Assembly (NCBI GenBank): GCA_026706075.1
Contig: JAPOZM010000002.1
Span: forward strand, 122,526 to 186,525
Length of the DNA: 64,000 nucleotides
Origin: Gemmatimonadaceae bacterium
Lineage (GTDB): Bacteria > Latescibacterota > UBA2968 > UBA8231
Direction of reading: 5' to 3'
Within the stretch, counting starts at the first letter, position 1. Each line of letters opens with the position of its first letter. The notes under the pieces were generated by a model, which saw nothing but the letters and a program-made list of their open reading frames with translations, had not been told where the DNA came from and did no database searches. A program made the position numbers and the translations under genes. Positions 52,573 to 61,103 of the stretch are shown here, piece after piece.

Positions 52573-53832
52573 ATGGCGAGAACAAGCGGTTTGACTCCGA
52601 CAGCCGCAACGAGACGCCCCCCCGCCGGGCTCGCCCTGGCCCTGGCGGCGATCCTGCTGCAGGCGCCGGGGGCCGGGGCGCAGGAGCAGCCCGCCCCGGA
52701 CGCCCCCTTCACCCTGCGCGGCCCCTCCGACCCGCGCATCCACGCCGGCATCGACCTGATCTACAGCCTGCGCTTCGAGGAGGCCGAGCGCTACTTCGAG
52801 GGCATCATCGCCGCCGACCCCGGCCACCCCCTGGGCCACTTCTTCCTGGCCACGGTCACCTGGTGGCGGATCCTCGTCGACCTGGAGGACCGCTCCCACG
52901 ACGAGGCCTTCTACAAGCTCCTGCAGCGCTGCATCGACGTCTGCGACCGGCGCCTGGAGGCCGACCCCGACGACTTCGACGCCATCCTCTTCAAGGGCGG
53001 CGCCATCGGCTTCCGGGGGCGGCTGCGCGGCGACCGGCGCCAGTTCCTGAAGGCGGCCCACGACGGGCTGCTCTCCCTGCCGCTGCTGGAGAAGAGCCGC
53101 AGCCTGGAGCCGGAGAACAAGGACATCCTCTTCGGCCAGGGGGTCTACAACTACTTCGCCGAGGTGATCCCCCGGCGCCACCCGGTGGTGCGGCCGGTCA
53201 TGTTGCTGCTCCCCGGCGGCGACAAGGAGCTCGGGCTGGAGCAGCTTCGGCAGGTGGGCCGCGAGGGGCGCTACGCCCGCACCGAGGCCCTCTACTTCCT
53301 GGCCCAGATCCACCGCCTCTTCGAGGAGGACGACGCCGCCGCCCTGCCCTACCTCCGGCAGCTCCACCGGCGCTACCCGGACAACTCCCTCTTCCACCGC
53401 TACGTCGGGCGCGCCCTCGTCGGCGTCGGCCGCTGGCGCGAGGGCGCGGCGGTCTACGAGGAGGTGGCGCGCCGCAGCCGCGCCGGCGACCGGGGATACC
53501 ACAGGCGGGGCCACATCGAGGCCCTCTACTACATCGGCCGCCACGCCCAGCGCGAGGCCCGGCTCGGGGATGCGGTGCGCGCCCTGGCCGCCGCCGACAG
53601 CCTCTCCTACGGACTCGGGAAGAAGGCGAAGGCGCAGTCGGTCCGTGGGTACGTGCCGATGGCCAACCTCTACATGGGGATCGCCCTGGAGGAGCTGGGC
53701 GACCGGGACGCCGCCGGGACCCGCTTCCGGCGCGTCCTCGAGCTGCCCGACCACGAGGGCACCCGCGACCTGGCCCGCCGCTACCTCAAGCTTCAGAAAC
53801 GCAAGGCCGCGGCCTCGTCCCCAGGCTCGTAG
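52573..53832 (+). CDS. Exported TPR-repeat protein
   Basis: The 419-residue protein has a twin-basic N-terminus and hydrophobic signal (PPAGLALALAAILLQAPGAGA) and is probably periplasmic. The mature part is helical with tetratricopeptide repeats (LRFEEAERYFEGIIAADPGH, GRALVGVGRWREGAAVYEEV, MGIALEELGDRDAAGTRFRR). Internal WWRILVDLEDRSHDEAF and FGQGVYNYFAEVIPRRHP are conserved-looking but not familiar. The role is unknown. It converges with and overlaps the SpoU methyltransferase gene by 40 bp at its 3' end, and starts head to head with the disulfide oxidoreductase gene. Confidence 0.75.
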   Translation: MARTSGLTPTAATRRPPAGLALALAAILLQAPGAGAQEQPAPDAPFTLRGPSDPRIHAGIDLIYSLRFEEAERYFEGIIAADPGHPLGHFFLATVTWWRILVDLEDRSHDEAFYKLLQRCIDVCDRRLEADPDDFDAILFKGGAIGFRGRLRGDRRQFLKAAHDGLLSLPLLEKSRSLEPENKDILFGQGVYNYFAEVIPRRHPVVRPVMLLLPGGDKELGLEQLRQVGREGRYARTEALYFLAQIHRLFEEDDAAALPYLRQLHRRYPDNSLFHRYVGRALVGVGRWREGAAVYEEVARRSRAGDRGYHRRGHIEALYYIGRHAQREARLGDAVRALAAADSLSYGLGKKAKAQSVRGYVPMANLYMGIALEELGDRDAAGTRFRRVLELPDHEGTRDLARRYLKLQKRKAAASSPGS

Positions 53833-54389
53833 TCCCACTGGCGCAGGATCTCGTAGACGACGACGGCCGCCGCCGCCGCGACGTTGAGGGAGTTCTTGAA
53901 GCCGAAGACGGGCACCTCCACCAGCTCGTCGCAGCTATCCAGCACCGACGGCTGCACCCCGAGGGCCTCGTTGCCGAGGACCAGGGCCACCGGCCGCGGG
54001 TAGCTCACTTTGGCGTAGTGACGGCTGCGCGACGTCGTCTCCAGGGCCCACACCGGAACGCCGTCGTCCCGCAGCCGGCCGACGGCCTCCTCCGTCGTCG
54101 GGAAGTGCCCGCCGGCCACGTAGTCGAGGCTGCCGAGGGCGGTCTTGTCGAGGCGCGGATGGGGCGGATGGGCGGTGTGGCCGCAGGTGAGCAGCCCCGC
54201 CAGCCGGGCCGTGTCGGCGACCCGGAAGAGGGCCCCCACGTTGAAGGCGGAGCGCAGGTTGTCCAGCACCAGGACGACGGGGAACTTCGGGCGGCGGGCG
54301 TACTCCTCGGGGGGGATGTCGAGGTCGCGGCTGCGGACCTCGAAGCCGGACTCCTCCAGGCCGGAGACCGGCCGGCGGCGCCGGCTCAA
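53793..54389 (-). CDS. SpoU/TrmH-family RNA 2'-O-methyltransferase
   Basis: The 198-residue protein has the SPOUT motifs: NLRSAFNVGALFRVAD (motif 1, about 43-58), LVLGNEALGV (motif 2) and VEVPVFGFKNSLNVAAAAAV (motif 3) of the trefoil knot that binds SAM. It methylates ribose in tRNA or rRNA; which position cannot be told from the sequence. It starts at a TTG that overlaps the stop of the upstream oxidoreductase (TTGA) and runs 40 bp into the end of the opposite TPR gene. Confidence 0.9.
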   Translation of the reverse strand: MSRRRRPVSGLEESGFEVRSRDLDIPPEEYARRPKFPVVLVLDNLRSAFNVGALFRVADTARLAGLLTCGHTAHPPHPRLDKTALGSLDYVAGGHFPTTEEAVGRLRDDGVPVWALETTSRSRHYAKVSYPRPVALVLGNEALGVQPSVLDSCDELVEVPVFGFKNSLNVAAAAAVVVYEILRQWDYEPGDEAAALRF

Positions 54390-55441
54390 GAGGCGGCGAT
54401 CTCCACCGCCCGGCCGCTGCGGGCCGACTCCCGGGCCGCGTCGATGACGCCCATGACGGCGCGGACGCTCTCCGGCGTGACCGCCAGTGCTTCCCGCCCG
54501 CGGATGGCGGCGGCCACGTTCTCGTAGTAGCAGCGCCAGCGGCCGGCCACCGGCTCGAGCACTTCCTCCAGGGGGCGGCCGTCCCGGTGGCGTGACAGGC
54601 GCGGCCAGAGGAGGCGGTCGTCCTCGCGCGCCGAGTCGATGTCGCCGGCCACCATGGCCGGCTCCTGCGGGTCCAGCCCCTCCTTGACCAGGGCCCCCTC
54701 GGTGCCGAGGACGTACCAGCGGGGCATGGGGATCCGGGCGATGGAGGAGGTGACCACGTGGATCTCGGCGCCGCCGCCGAAGGAGAGGACGCAGTGGGCG
54801 TGGTCCTCCACGTCGTTGTCGAGGCCGGCGTCGGAGAGCCGGGCGTAGACCCGCTGCAGCGGCCCCGGGGCCAGCTGCAGGGCCTGGTCGATCATGTGGG
54901 CCCCGAGGTCGACGAACTTGCCGCCGCCGCTGGCGGCCCGGCCCCGCCAGGAGCGCGGCGCCCCGTACTGCCCCCAGGCGAGCTGGGCATAGACGAGATC
55001 GCCCAGTGTCCCGTCGGCCAGCAGCTGCCGCACCGTGAGGTAGTCGCCGTCCCAGCGGCGGTTCTGGAAGACCGACAGCAGCCGTCCGGCCCGGCGGGCG
55101 GCGGCGATCATGGCGTCGGCCTCGGCGCCGTCGAGGCTCATGGGCTTGTCGGTGACCACGTGCTTGCCCGCCTCGAGGGCGGCGATCGCCTGGGGCGCGT
55201 GCAGGTCGTTCGGGGTGGCCAGCACCACCAGCTCCACCTCGTCGTCGGCCAGGACCTCCTCGAAGCGCTCCCAGGCCCGCAGGCCCTCGGCGGCGATCGC
55301 CTCCCGCGCCTCGGCGCGGCTGGAGACGACGCCCTTCAGGGACAGCCCCGGCTCGGCGAGGCGGACCAGGTAGGAGTGGAAGCAGCGGCCGGCGTAGCCG
55401 TAGCCGACGACGGCGGTGACCACGGGATCGGTGGAGGTCAT
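54386..55441 (-). CDS. Gfo/Idh/MocA-family oxidoreductase
   Basis: The 351-residue protein has the NAD(P) fold AVVGYGYAGRCFHSYL, LVVLATPNDLHAPQAIAAL and the VTDKPMS element, the EKP-like catalytic lysine in TDKP form. The C-terminal dimer domain includes GGGKFVDLGAHMIDQALQL with its catalytic Asp/His. It oxidises a sugar, cyclitol or similar. ATG 55441 is chosen over an upstream start because the fold begins there. It is coupled to the RNA methyltransferase, with which it shares no obvious function. Confidence 0.9.
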   Translation of the reverse strand: MTSTDPVVTAVVGYGYAGRCFHSYLVRLAEPGLSLKGVVSSRAEAREAIAAEGLRAWERFEEVLADDEVELVVLATPNDLHAPQAIAALEAGKHVVTDKPMSLDGAEADAMIAAARRAGRLLSVFQNRRWDGDYLTVRQLLADGTLGDLVYAQLAWGQYGAPRSWRGRAASGGGKFVDLGAHMIDQALQLAPGPLQRVYARLSDAGLDNDVEDHAHCVLSFGGGAEIHVVTSSIARIPMPRWYVLGTEGALVKEGLDPQEPAMVAGDIDSAREDDRLLWPRLSRHRDGRPLEEVLEPVAGRWRCYYENVAAAIRGREALAVTPESVRAVMGVIDAARESARSGRAVEIAAS

Positions 55442-55521
55442 GGGCGCAATGGTAGCGGCGCCCCGGGAGGGCCGCCAGAAAAGCCCTGGCGGCGCGGCCG
55501 GGGGCAGGGCCACATTAGAAG

Positions 55522-55896
55522 ATGCGCATCCGACTGACCTGGCCCGGCGGCCAGGCCCACGCCACTCTCGACGACACGCCCACGGCCCGCGCCGTCACGG
55601 CGGCCCTGCCGATCCGGTCCCGGGCCAGCACCTGGGGCGAGGAGGTCTACTTCGACACCGGCGTCGAGGCCGCCCTCGAGCCGGACGCGGCCCAGGTCGT
55701 CGATCCCGGGACCGTCTGCTTCTGGGTGGAGGGCCGCTCCCTGGCCCTGCCCTACGGCCCGACGCCCGCCTCCCGCGGCGACGAGTGCCGGCTGGTGACC
55801 GAGGTCAACCTCCTGGGGCGGCTCGAGGAAGACCCGAGGGTGCTGGCCGGAATCCGGGCGGGGATGGAGATCACGGTGGAGGAGGCCGCGGGCTGA
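55522..55896 (+). CDS. Cyclophilin-like fold protein (DUF369/TM1367 type)
   Basis: The 124-residue protein matches the small cyclophilin-like family in length and pattern: MRIRLTWPGGQAHATLDDTP, WGEEVYFDTGV (about 46-56), VDPGTVCFWVEGRSLALPYG and TEVNLLGRLEEDP. The barrel lacks proline-isomerase residues, and its role is unknown. No signal peptide. It starts 80 bp from the divergent oxidoreductase gene, and a 110-bp gap separates it from the following lipoprotein gene. Confidence 0.78.
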   Translation: MRIRLTWPGGQAHATLDDTPTARAVTAALPIRSRASTWGEEVYFDTGVEAALEPDAAQVVDPGTVCFWVEGRSLALPYGPTPASRGDECRLVTEVNLLGRLEEDPRVLAGIRAGMEITVEEAAG

Positions 55897-56006
55897 GCGG
55901 CCAGGGGAACGGCACCCCCTGGCAGGGCATCCTAACGGAGGTGTGCACACCCACGGCACCGGCGCCGCTGCGGCGGCCGGGAGCGTTGCATGAGGCCGGA
56001 TCAGGG

Positions 56007-57383
56007 ATGAAGGGACGGGGGCCCTGGATACGGGCGGGCGTGGTCCTGCTGCTGGCGGGGGTCCTGGCCGGCTGCGCCGCCGGCTACTCGCGCACCATGG
56101 GCAAGAGCCTGGGTCGCGTGCAGAGCCGCGACTGGGAAGGCGCGCTGGCCAGCCTGGACAAGCCGTCGGGCGACACCAACATGCTCCTCTACCGGCTGGA
56201 GAAGGGGCTGGTTCTCCACTACGCCGGCGACTACACCGGCTCCAACGGCCAGTTCGAGAAGGCCGAGAAGCTCATCGACCGGCACTACACGCGCTCGATC
56301 AGCCGCGAGGTGGCGGCCCTGCTCACCAACGACGCCATCCGCGCCTACTCGGGCGAGGAGTTCGAGCGCGTCCTCATCCACTACTACCGGGCCCTGAACT
56401 ACCACTATCTCGGCGACCATCAGGGCGCCCTCGTCGAGTGCCGCAAGGCGAACCTGCGGCTGTCCGACTTCGCCGAGGCCGCCGAGTACGAGCTCAGCTA
56501 CGCCAACGACGCCTTCATGCAGTACCTCACCGGCCTGCTCTACGAGGCCGGGGGCGAGGTCAACGACGCCTACATCTCCTACCGCGACGCGGTCAAGGGC
56601 TACGCCGCCTACGAGGACGCCTTCGGCATGCGCCCCCCGCCGCCCCTGGCCGCCGACCTGCGCCGCGCCACCGCGGAGTTGGGTTTCGAGCCGGAGTGGA
56701 CGGAGCTTCAGGAGCGCTGGGGCCTCGATCCCGAAGCCTCCGGGGCGCCGCCCCTCGGGCCCGGCACGGTGACGGTCTTCGCCGAGACCGGCTTCGTGGG
56801 GCGCAAGGGACAGAACGAGATCAACGTGCCGATCACCAAGGGCGGCAAGCTCAAGGAGGTCTGGACGATCTCCGACCGGGCCGTGCGGCAGTACCATTAC
56901 GGCTGGGAGGGCAAGGTGGAGTACTGGCTGCGGGTGGCCCTGCCCGTGTACGAGCCGGTCCCCAGCCAGGTGAGCGGGGTGCGCCTGCGCGCCGGCGGCG
57001 CCGAGGCCCGCGGCTGGCTGGTGGAGGACCTCGACGCCATCGCCTGGCGCACCCTGCGCGACAAGGAGGACGTCATCCTGCGGCGCACGGTGGCCCGCGC
57101 CGCGGCCAAGTGGCTGGCCAAGGAAGCCGCCGAGGAGGAGAGCGAGGTCCTCGGGGCCCTGATCAACCTCTTCGGCGCCGGCACGGAAGCGGCCGACACC
57201 CGCAGCTGGCTCGCCCTGCCGCGGACCATCTGGATGGCGCGGATCCGCATGCCGCCGGGAACGCAGGAGGTGGCTCTGGAGTTTATCAATGCACAAGGCG
57301 GTGTCGTCGACCGGCACGAGTTCACCGGCGTGCAGGCCGGCGGCGGACACCCCGTATTCCTCAGCTGGCGCAGCTTCCGCTGA
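56007..57383 (+). CDS. COG3014-like envelope lipoprotein
   Basis: The 458-residue protein has a lipoprotein signal with lipobox LAGC (cysteine near residue 23). Helical, TPR-like repeats follow (LLYRLEKGLVLHYAGDY, ALNYHYLGDHQGALVECRKA, YLTGLLYEAGGEVNDAY), then a beta-rich C-terminal half. Together with the next two genes it matches the COG3014-(YcfL-like)-LpoB trio known beside lpoB in gammaproteobacteria; this match is by memory. A role in outer-membrane or peptidoglycan-synthase control is inferred. ATG 56007 was chosen to place the signal at the N-terminus. Confidence 0.72.
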   Translation: MKGRGPWIRAGVVLLLAGVLAGCAAGYSRTMGKSLGRVQSRDWEGALASLDKPSGDTNMLLYRLEKGLVLHYAGDYTGSNGQFEKAEKLIDRHYTRSISREVAALLTNDAIRAYSGEEFERVLIHYYRALNYHYLGDHQGALVECRKANLRLSDFAEAAEYELSYANDAFMQYLTGLLYEAGGEVNDAYISYRDAVKGYAAYEDAFGMRPPPPLAADLRRATAELGFEPEWTELQERWGLDPEASGAPPLGPGTVTVFAETGFVGRKGQNEINVPITKGGKLKEVWTISDRAVRQYHYGWEGKVEYWLRVALPVYEPVPSQVSGVRLRAGGAEARGWLVEDLDAIAWRTLRDKEDVILRRTVARAAAKWLAKEAAEEESEVLGALINLFGAGTEAADTRSWLALPRTIWMARIRMPPGTQEVALEFINAQGGVVDRHEFTGVQAGGGHPVFLSWRSFR

Positions 57384-57393
57384 TGGAGGAAGG

Positions 57394-58242
57394 ATGGACC
57401 GAACGATGACGGGATTCCTCACCGGCGCCGCGGCCCTCGTGCTGCTCGCAGCCGGGGCGGCCCCGGCCCAGAAAGCCAGCCCCGCCGGCGGCGGCCGCAC
57501 CCTGCCGCCGGGATACGTCTTCAACATCGTCGACTGGGAGGGCGGCGCGCTGCCGCCCCTGTACGAGCGCTCCGACCAGCTCCCCATGAGCCTTCACGAC
57601 ATCGTCTCCCTCACCGAGGCGAAGTTCAGCGAGGAGATGATCCTCAAGATGCTCGAGGAGCGCCGCTGCGCCTGCGACGCCTCGGTCGGCTCGCTGGTGC
57701 GCCTCAAGAACAGCGGGGTCACCGAGAAGGTGATCCAGGCCATGTCCCTGCATGCCCTGCCGCCGAACCGCTCCCTCGACCTGGCGATCCACATCGACTT
57801 CGAGGGCCTCGGCGGCGCGGCCGTCTCCACCCAGGCGCACCGGGCCTACCTCTACCTGATCATCCCCGACGGCGAGCGCGAGCGCGTGTTCTTCGGCAGC
57901 CTGCGCGACGTCCTGGCCCAGGCGGGGCGCCGCGGCACGGCGGTGGACAACACCGACCTGCTGTTGCCGAAACAGGTGCGCCGCGTCAGTTTCGTGGCCC
58001 GCGTGCCGCTGAAGGAGCCCGGGCCCAAGCGCGCCCTGGTCTTCACCTCGACGCGGCCGAACATCTACACCGAGGCGGACATCCCCGCGGCCGACCGCAA
58101 GGGCGTCCAGGAGTTCACCTTCGACTACCCGGCCAGCTCCCTGCAGCAGTTCTGCTCGCTGCAGGTCCTGCACCGGCAGGATGCGATGCTCGAAAACCGC
58201 TGGCACATGGAACGTTCGCACTTCGAGTGCGAGTGGGAGTGA
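57394..58242 (+). CDS. Exported hypothetical protein of the LpoB cluster
   Basis: The 282-residue protein has a signal peptide (MTGFLTGAAALVLLAAGAAP) behind GGAGGA and is probably periplasmic. Residues about 60-110 are helical (LHDIVSLTEAKFSEEMILKM, SGVTEKVIQAM), resembling short substrate- or lipid-binding helices seen in some envelope proteins; a CACD cysteine pair stands at about 90. The rest is beta-rich without a known motif. It starts 10 bp after the COG3014-like stop, and its stop precedes the LpoB-like ATG by 5 bp, so the three are one transcript. Confidence 0.68.
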   Translation: MDRTMTGFLTGAAALVLLAAGAAPAQKASPAGGGRTLPPGYVFNIVDWEGGALPPLYERSDQLPMSLHDIVSLTEAKFSEEMILKMLEERRCACDASVGSLVRLKNSGVTEKVIQAMSLHALPPNRSLDLAIHIDFEGLGGAAVSTQAHRAYLYLIIPDGERERVFFGSLRDVLAQAGRRGTAVDNTDLLLPKQVRRVSFVARVPLKEPGPKRALVFTSTRPNIYTEADIPAADRKGVQEFTFDYPASSLQQFCSLQVLHRQDAMLENRWHMERSHFECEWE

Positions 58243-58247
58243 AAGGC

Positions 58248-58853
58248 ATGATGAACAGAACCGCGATGATGAGCGCCGCGGCCCTGGCCGCGATCGGACT
58301 GTCGGCCTGTGCGGGCCCCCGGGCCTTCACCCAGGGGACCTACACCGACCCCGAAGAGATCGTCATGCTCGACGACGACTGGAACCAGAACGACATGCAG
58401 CTGGTGGCCAAGAAGATCGTCGCCTCCCTGCAGTCCTGGAAGGAGCGCGACGCCCTCGACGGCGATCCGACGATCATCCTCGAGACGCCGAGGAACCGCA
58501 CCACCGAGCACATCGACCTGGGGGCCCTGTACGACCACGTGAAGACGGCGCTGATCAACAGCGGCGAGTTCACCTTCCTCGACAAGGCCGCCCGCCGGGA
58601 GATCGCGAGGGAGTACGAGTACCAGGGCTCGGGCTACGTCGACCCGTCCCAGGCCAAGGGCCCCGGCCGGCAGCAGGCCGCCGAGTTCCTCCTCGGCCTG
58701 GTGATCACCTCGACGATCCAGCAGGTGGGCAAGGACAAGGTCGTCTACTACAAGGCGACCTTCGAGCTCACCGACATCGAGACCAGCGTGATCGTGTGGA
58801 CCGACCACAAGGAGATCACCAAGGCCTTCAAGAAGAGGGCCATCGGCCTGTAG
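58248..58853 (+). CDS. lpoB: Penicillin-binding-protein activator, LpoB-like lipoprotein
   Basis: The 201-residue protein has a lipobox LSAC (cysteine near residue 21) and the LpoB/CsgG-like fold: DMQLVAKKIVASLQSW, IILETPRNRTTEHIDLGAL, YDHVKTALINSGEFTFLD, and YYKATFELTDIETSVIVWTD at the end. LpoB in E. coli is an outer-membrane lipoprotein that reaches through peptidoglycan to activate PBP1B. The linker here is short. The neighbours (COG3014-like, exported protein, beta-barrel) support an envelope role. ATG 58248 was preferred over the adjacent 58251. Confidence 0.82.
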   Translation: MMNRTAMMSAAALAAIGLSACAGPRAFTQGTYTDPEEIVMLDDDWNQNDMQLVAKKIVASLQSWKERDALDGDPTIILETPRNRTTEHIDLGALYDHVKTALINSGEFTFLDKAARREIAREYEYQGSGYVDPSQAKGPGRQQAAEFLLGLVITSTIQQVGKDKVVYYKATFELTDIETSVIVWTDHKEITKAFKKRAIGL

Positions 58854-58864
58854 GAGGTGTGGGA

Positions 58865-59407
58865 ATGAGAGCCTGGACCGCAGCGGCAGCGGTGACCCTG
58901 TGGACGGCGGGCGCCTTCGCGGCCGACCCGTCCCCGGGACGCACCGACGGCCCGGAGGGCAGCGAGATCGGCAAGGGAGGCTACCGCCACGCGGGCATCC
59001 CGGGGGTGTTTTCCGTCTCCCCCGTCCTCGGGGCCGCCATGGTCGAGTCCGACGGCGACTCCGAGACCGACCTGATGTACGGCCTGAACGTCGGCTGGCG
59101 CACCGAGGACTGGCTCGGCGTGCACGCCAGCTACGCCTTCATCCAGGACCAGGAGACCAGCCTCTTCGGCGTCGGCGTGCGCAACATCCTCGAGTACGAG
59201 CCGTTCAACTACCACCTCAGCCTCGACGCCGAGCTCTACGCTCCGGGTGAGGGCGACACCAGCTTCGGCATCGCCCCCGGCGTCGGCGCCGAGGTCCTGC
59301 TCACCGACAACCTCAGCCTGGGCCTGCAGTACCAGCGCGACTTCATCTTCGCCGACGAGCCGATCGGCATCAACCGGTTCACGGCGAAGGTGGGCCTGCG
59401 CTTCTAG
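58865..59407 (+). CDS. Outer-membrane beta-barrel protein
   Basis: The 180-residue protein has a signal peptide ending near AFA (residue 19). The mature part shows alternating strands (DLMYGLNVGWRTEDWLGVHA, ITSLFGVGVRNIL-like TSLFGVGVRNILEYEPFNYH, LSLGLQYQRDFIF) and ends in RF, as outer-membrane barrels do. The size suits an eight-stranded OmpX/OmpW-like barrel. It follows the LpoB gene by 11 bp, so it is likely co-transcribed. Its 3' end overlaps the pdxT stop by 4 bp on the other strand. Confidence 0.7.
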   Translation: MRAWTAAAAVTLWTAGAFAADPSPGRTDGPEGSEIGKGGYRHAGIPGVFSVSPVLGAAMVESDGDSETDLMYGLNVGWRTEDWLGVHASYAFIQDQETSLFGVGVRNILEYEPFNYHLSLDAELYAPGEGDTSFGIAPGVGAEVLLTDNLSLGLQYQRDFIFADEPIGINRFTAKVGLRF

Positions 59408-60027
59408 CTTCGGCCCGCGGCGGCCGCGGCCGTCATCTCCAGGAAATGGCGGTGCACCTGCGCCCCGGCGCTCAGCTCGGGGTGGAAGGTGGCCGCCAGC
59501 AGGCCCCCCTGGCGGGCCACCACCGTGTCGCCGCGGCACTCGCCCAGCGCCTCGACGCCGGCGCCCATCCGCGTGATGCGGGGGGCGCGGATGAAGACCA
59601 TCTCGATCTCGGTCTCCCCGCCTGAATGCGGCCGGAACCTGCCGGCCCCCTCGAAGCTGTCCAGCTGGCGTCCGTAGCTGTTGCGCTCGACGGTGATGTC
59701 CATGGCGCCGAGGCAGCGCTGCTCTGGGTTGAGGACCTCCGAGGCCAGCAGGATCGCCCCGGCGCAGGTGCCGAAGACCGGGCGGCCCGAGGCGATGAAG
59801 GCGTCGAGGGGCTCCCAGAAATCGAAGGCGTCCATCAGCTTGATGAGGGTGGTGCTCTCGCCCCCGGGGATGACGAGGCCGTCCAGGCCGTCGAGCTGCC
59901 CGGCCTTGCGCACCGCCGGACAGCGGGCGCCGAGGCCGCGCAGGACCCGCGCGTGGGCCTCGAAGTCGCCCTGCAGGGCCAGCACGCCGACGGCGGATCC
60001 CGCTCCGCTCACCGCATCCCTCTCCAT
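59404..60027 (-). CDS. pdxT: Pyridoxal 5'-phosphate synthase glutaminase subunit
   Basis: The 207-residue class I glutaminase has GVLALQGDFEAHARVL, LVIPGGESTT, FGTCAGAILLA with nucleophile Cys88, RNSYGRQLDSFEG and AATFHPELS carrying the catalytic His and Glu. It releases ammonia from glutamine and passes it to PdxS, which makes PLP. The gene lies downstream of pdxS on the same strand, separated by 71 bp containing a terminator-like hairpin. Confidence 0.95.
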   Translation of the reverse strand: MERDAVSGAGSAVGVLALQGDFEAHARVLRGLGARCPAVRKAGQLDGLDGLVIPGGESTTLIKLMDAFDFWEPLDAFIASGRPVFGTCAGAILLASEVLNPEQRCLGAMDITVERNSYGRQLDSFEGAGRFRPHSGGETEIEMVFIRAPRITRMGAGVEALGECRGDTVVARQGGLLAATFHPELSAGAQVHRHFLEMTAAAAAGRS

Positions 60028-60033
60028 CGCTCA

Positions 60034-60070
60034 CACAAAGAAGGAGACGCCCCCGGGCGGGAGCGCCTCC
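60034..60070 (-). terminator. Terminator-like hairpin between pdxS and pdxT
   Basis: GGAG at 60043-60046 pairs with CTCC at 60067-60070, and CGC/GCG and CCC/GGG pair inside (10 pairs, two mismatches, loop GGGC). On the minus strand TTCTTTGTG follows. It lies 7 bp before the pdxT start, so it could attenuate pdxT expression relative to pdxS. Confidence 0.5.
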
Positions 60071-60098
60071 TCGACCAACCGCGGGTTCTCTCCGATGC

Positions 60099-61004
60099 CT
60101 ACCAGCCCCGCGTCTGCAGCTTCTCGCCCTCGCCGAGGGTCTCCATCTCGATCCCCGGCATCGCCTCCCCGAGCTGCTCGGAGACCTGCACGAGCACATC
60201 GGGATCCTGGTAGTTGGTCGTCGCCTTGACGACCGCCTCGGCGCGCTTGGGAGGATCGCTCGACTTGAAGATTCCGGAGCCGACGAAGACCGACTCGGCG
60301 CCGAGCTGCATCATCAGCGAGGCGTCGGCCGGCGTGGCGATGCCGCCGGCGGAGAAGTTGGGCACCGGCACCTGGCCGGTCTCGGCCACGAGGCGCACGA
60401 GGTCGAAGGGCGCGCCCAGCTCCTTGGCCTCGGTCATCAGCTGCTCCGGGGCCAGGGTGGTGAGGCGCCGGACGCCGTCCATGACGGCGCGCATGTGGCG
60501 CACCGCCTCGACGATGTTGCCGGAGCCGGCCTCGCCCTTGGTGCGGATCATGGCGGCGCCCTCGCCGATGCGGCGCAGGGCCTCGCCGAGGTCGCGGCAG
60601 CCGCAGACGAAGGGCACCTGGAAGGCGAACTTGTCCACGTGGAAGTGCTCGTCGGCCGGGGTCAGGACCTCGCTCTCGTCGATGTAGTCGACCCCCAGGG
60701 CCTGCAGGATCTGGGCCTCGGCGAAGTGGCCGATGCGGCACTTCGCCATGACCGGGATGCTCACCGACTCCATGATCTCGCGGATCTTGGCGATGCTGGC
60801 CATGCGCGCCACGCCGCCTTCCTTGCGGATGTCGGCGGGCACCCGCTCGAGGGCCATGACCGAGACGGCGCCCGCGTCTTCGGCGACGCGGGCCTGGTCC
60901 TTGTCGGTGACGTCCATGATGACGCCGCCCTTGAGCATCTCCGCCAACCCGGTCTTGAGGCGGTGGGTGCCGGTGGCCTGACCGTTGCCGCTCTGGGGAT
61001 CCAT
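60099..61004 (-). CDS. pdxS: Pyridoxal 5'-phosphate synthase lyase subunit
   Basis: The 301-residue protein has the near-invariant PdxS sequence: [40 protein letters not shown], the active-site lysine in [10 protein letters not shown] and the second lysine in [18 protein letters not shown]. It condenses ribose-5-phosphate, glyceraldehyde-3-phosphate and ammonia to PLP, with PdxT supplying ammonia. The ATG at 61004 gives the usual length. It is the first gene of the pdxS-pdxT pair. Confidence 0.96.
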   Translation of the reverse strand: MDPQSGNGQATGTHRLKTGLAEMLKGGVIMDVTDKDQARVAEDAGAVSVMALERVPADIRKEGGVARMASIAKIREIMESVSIPVMAKCRIGHFAEAQILQALGVDYIDESEVLTPADEHFHVDKFAFQVPFVCGCRDLGEALRRIGEGAAMIRTKGEAGSGNIVEAVRHMRAVMDGVRRLTTLAPEQLMTEAKELGAPFDLVRLVAETGQVPVPNFSAGGIATPADASLMMQLGAESVFVGSGIFKSSDPPKRAEAVVKATTNYQDPDVLVQVSEQLGEAMPGIEMETLGEGEKLQTRGW

Positions 61005-61103
61005 CTCTCTTGCTGCTCCTGTTGAAAGGCGGCCGCCGCGCGGCCTGAAGGACGTTCCAGCGGGAAAAAGTACTGGCCCCGCCAGATCATGGAAAGACCG
61101 GCC

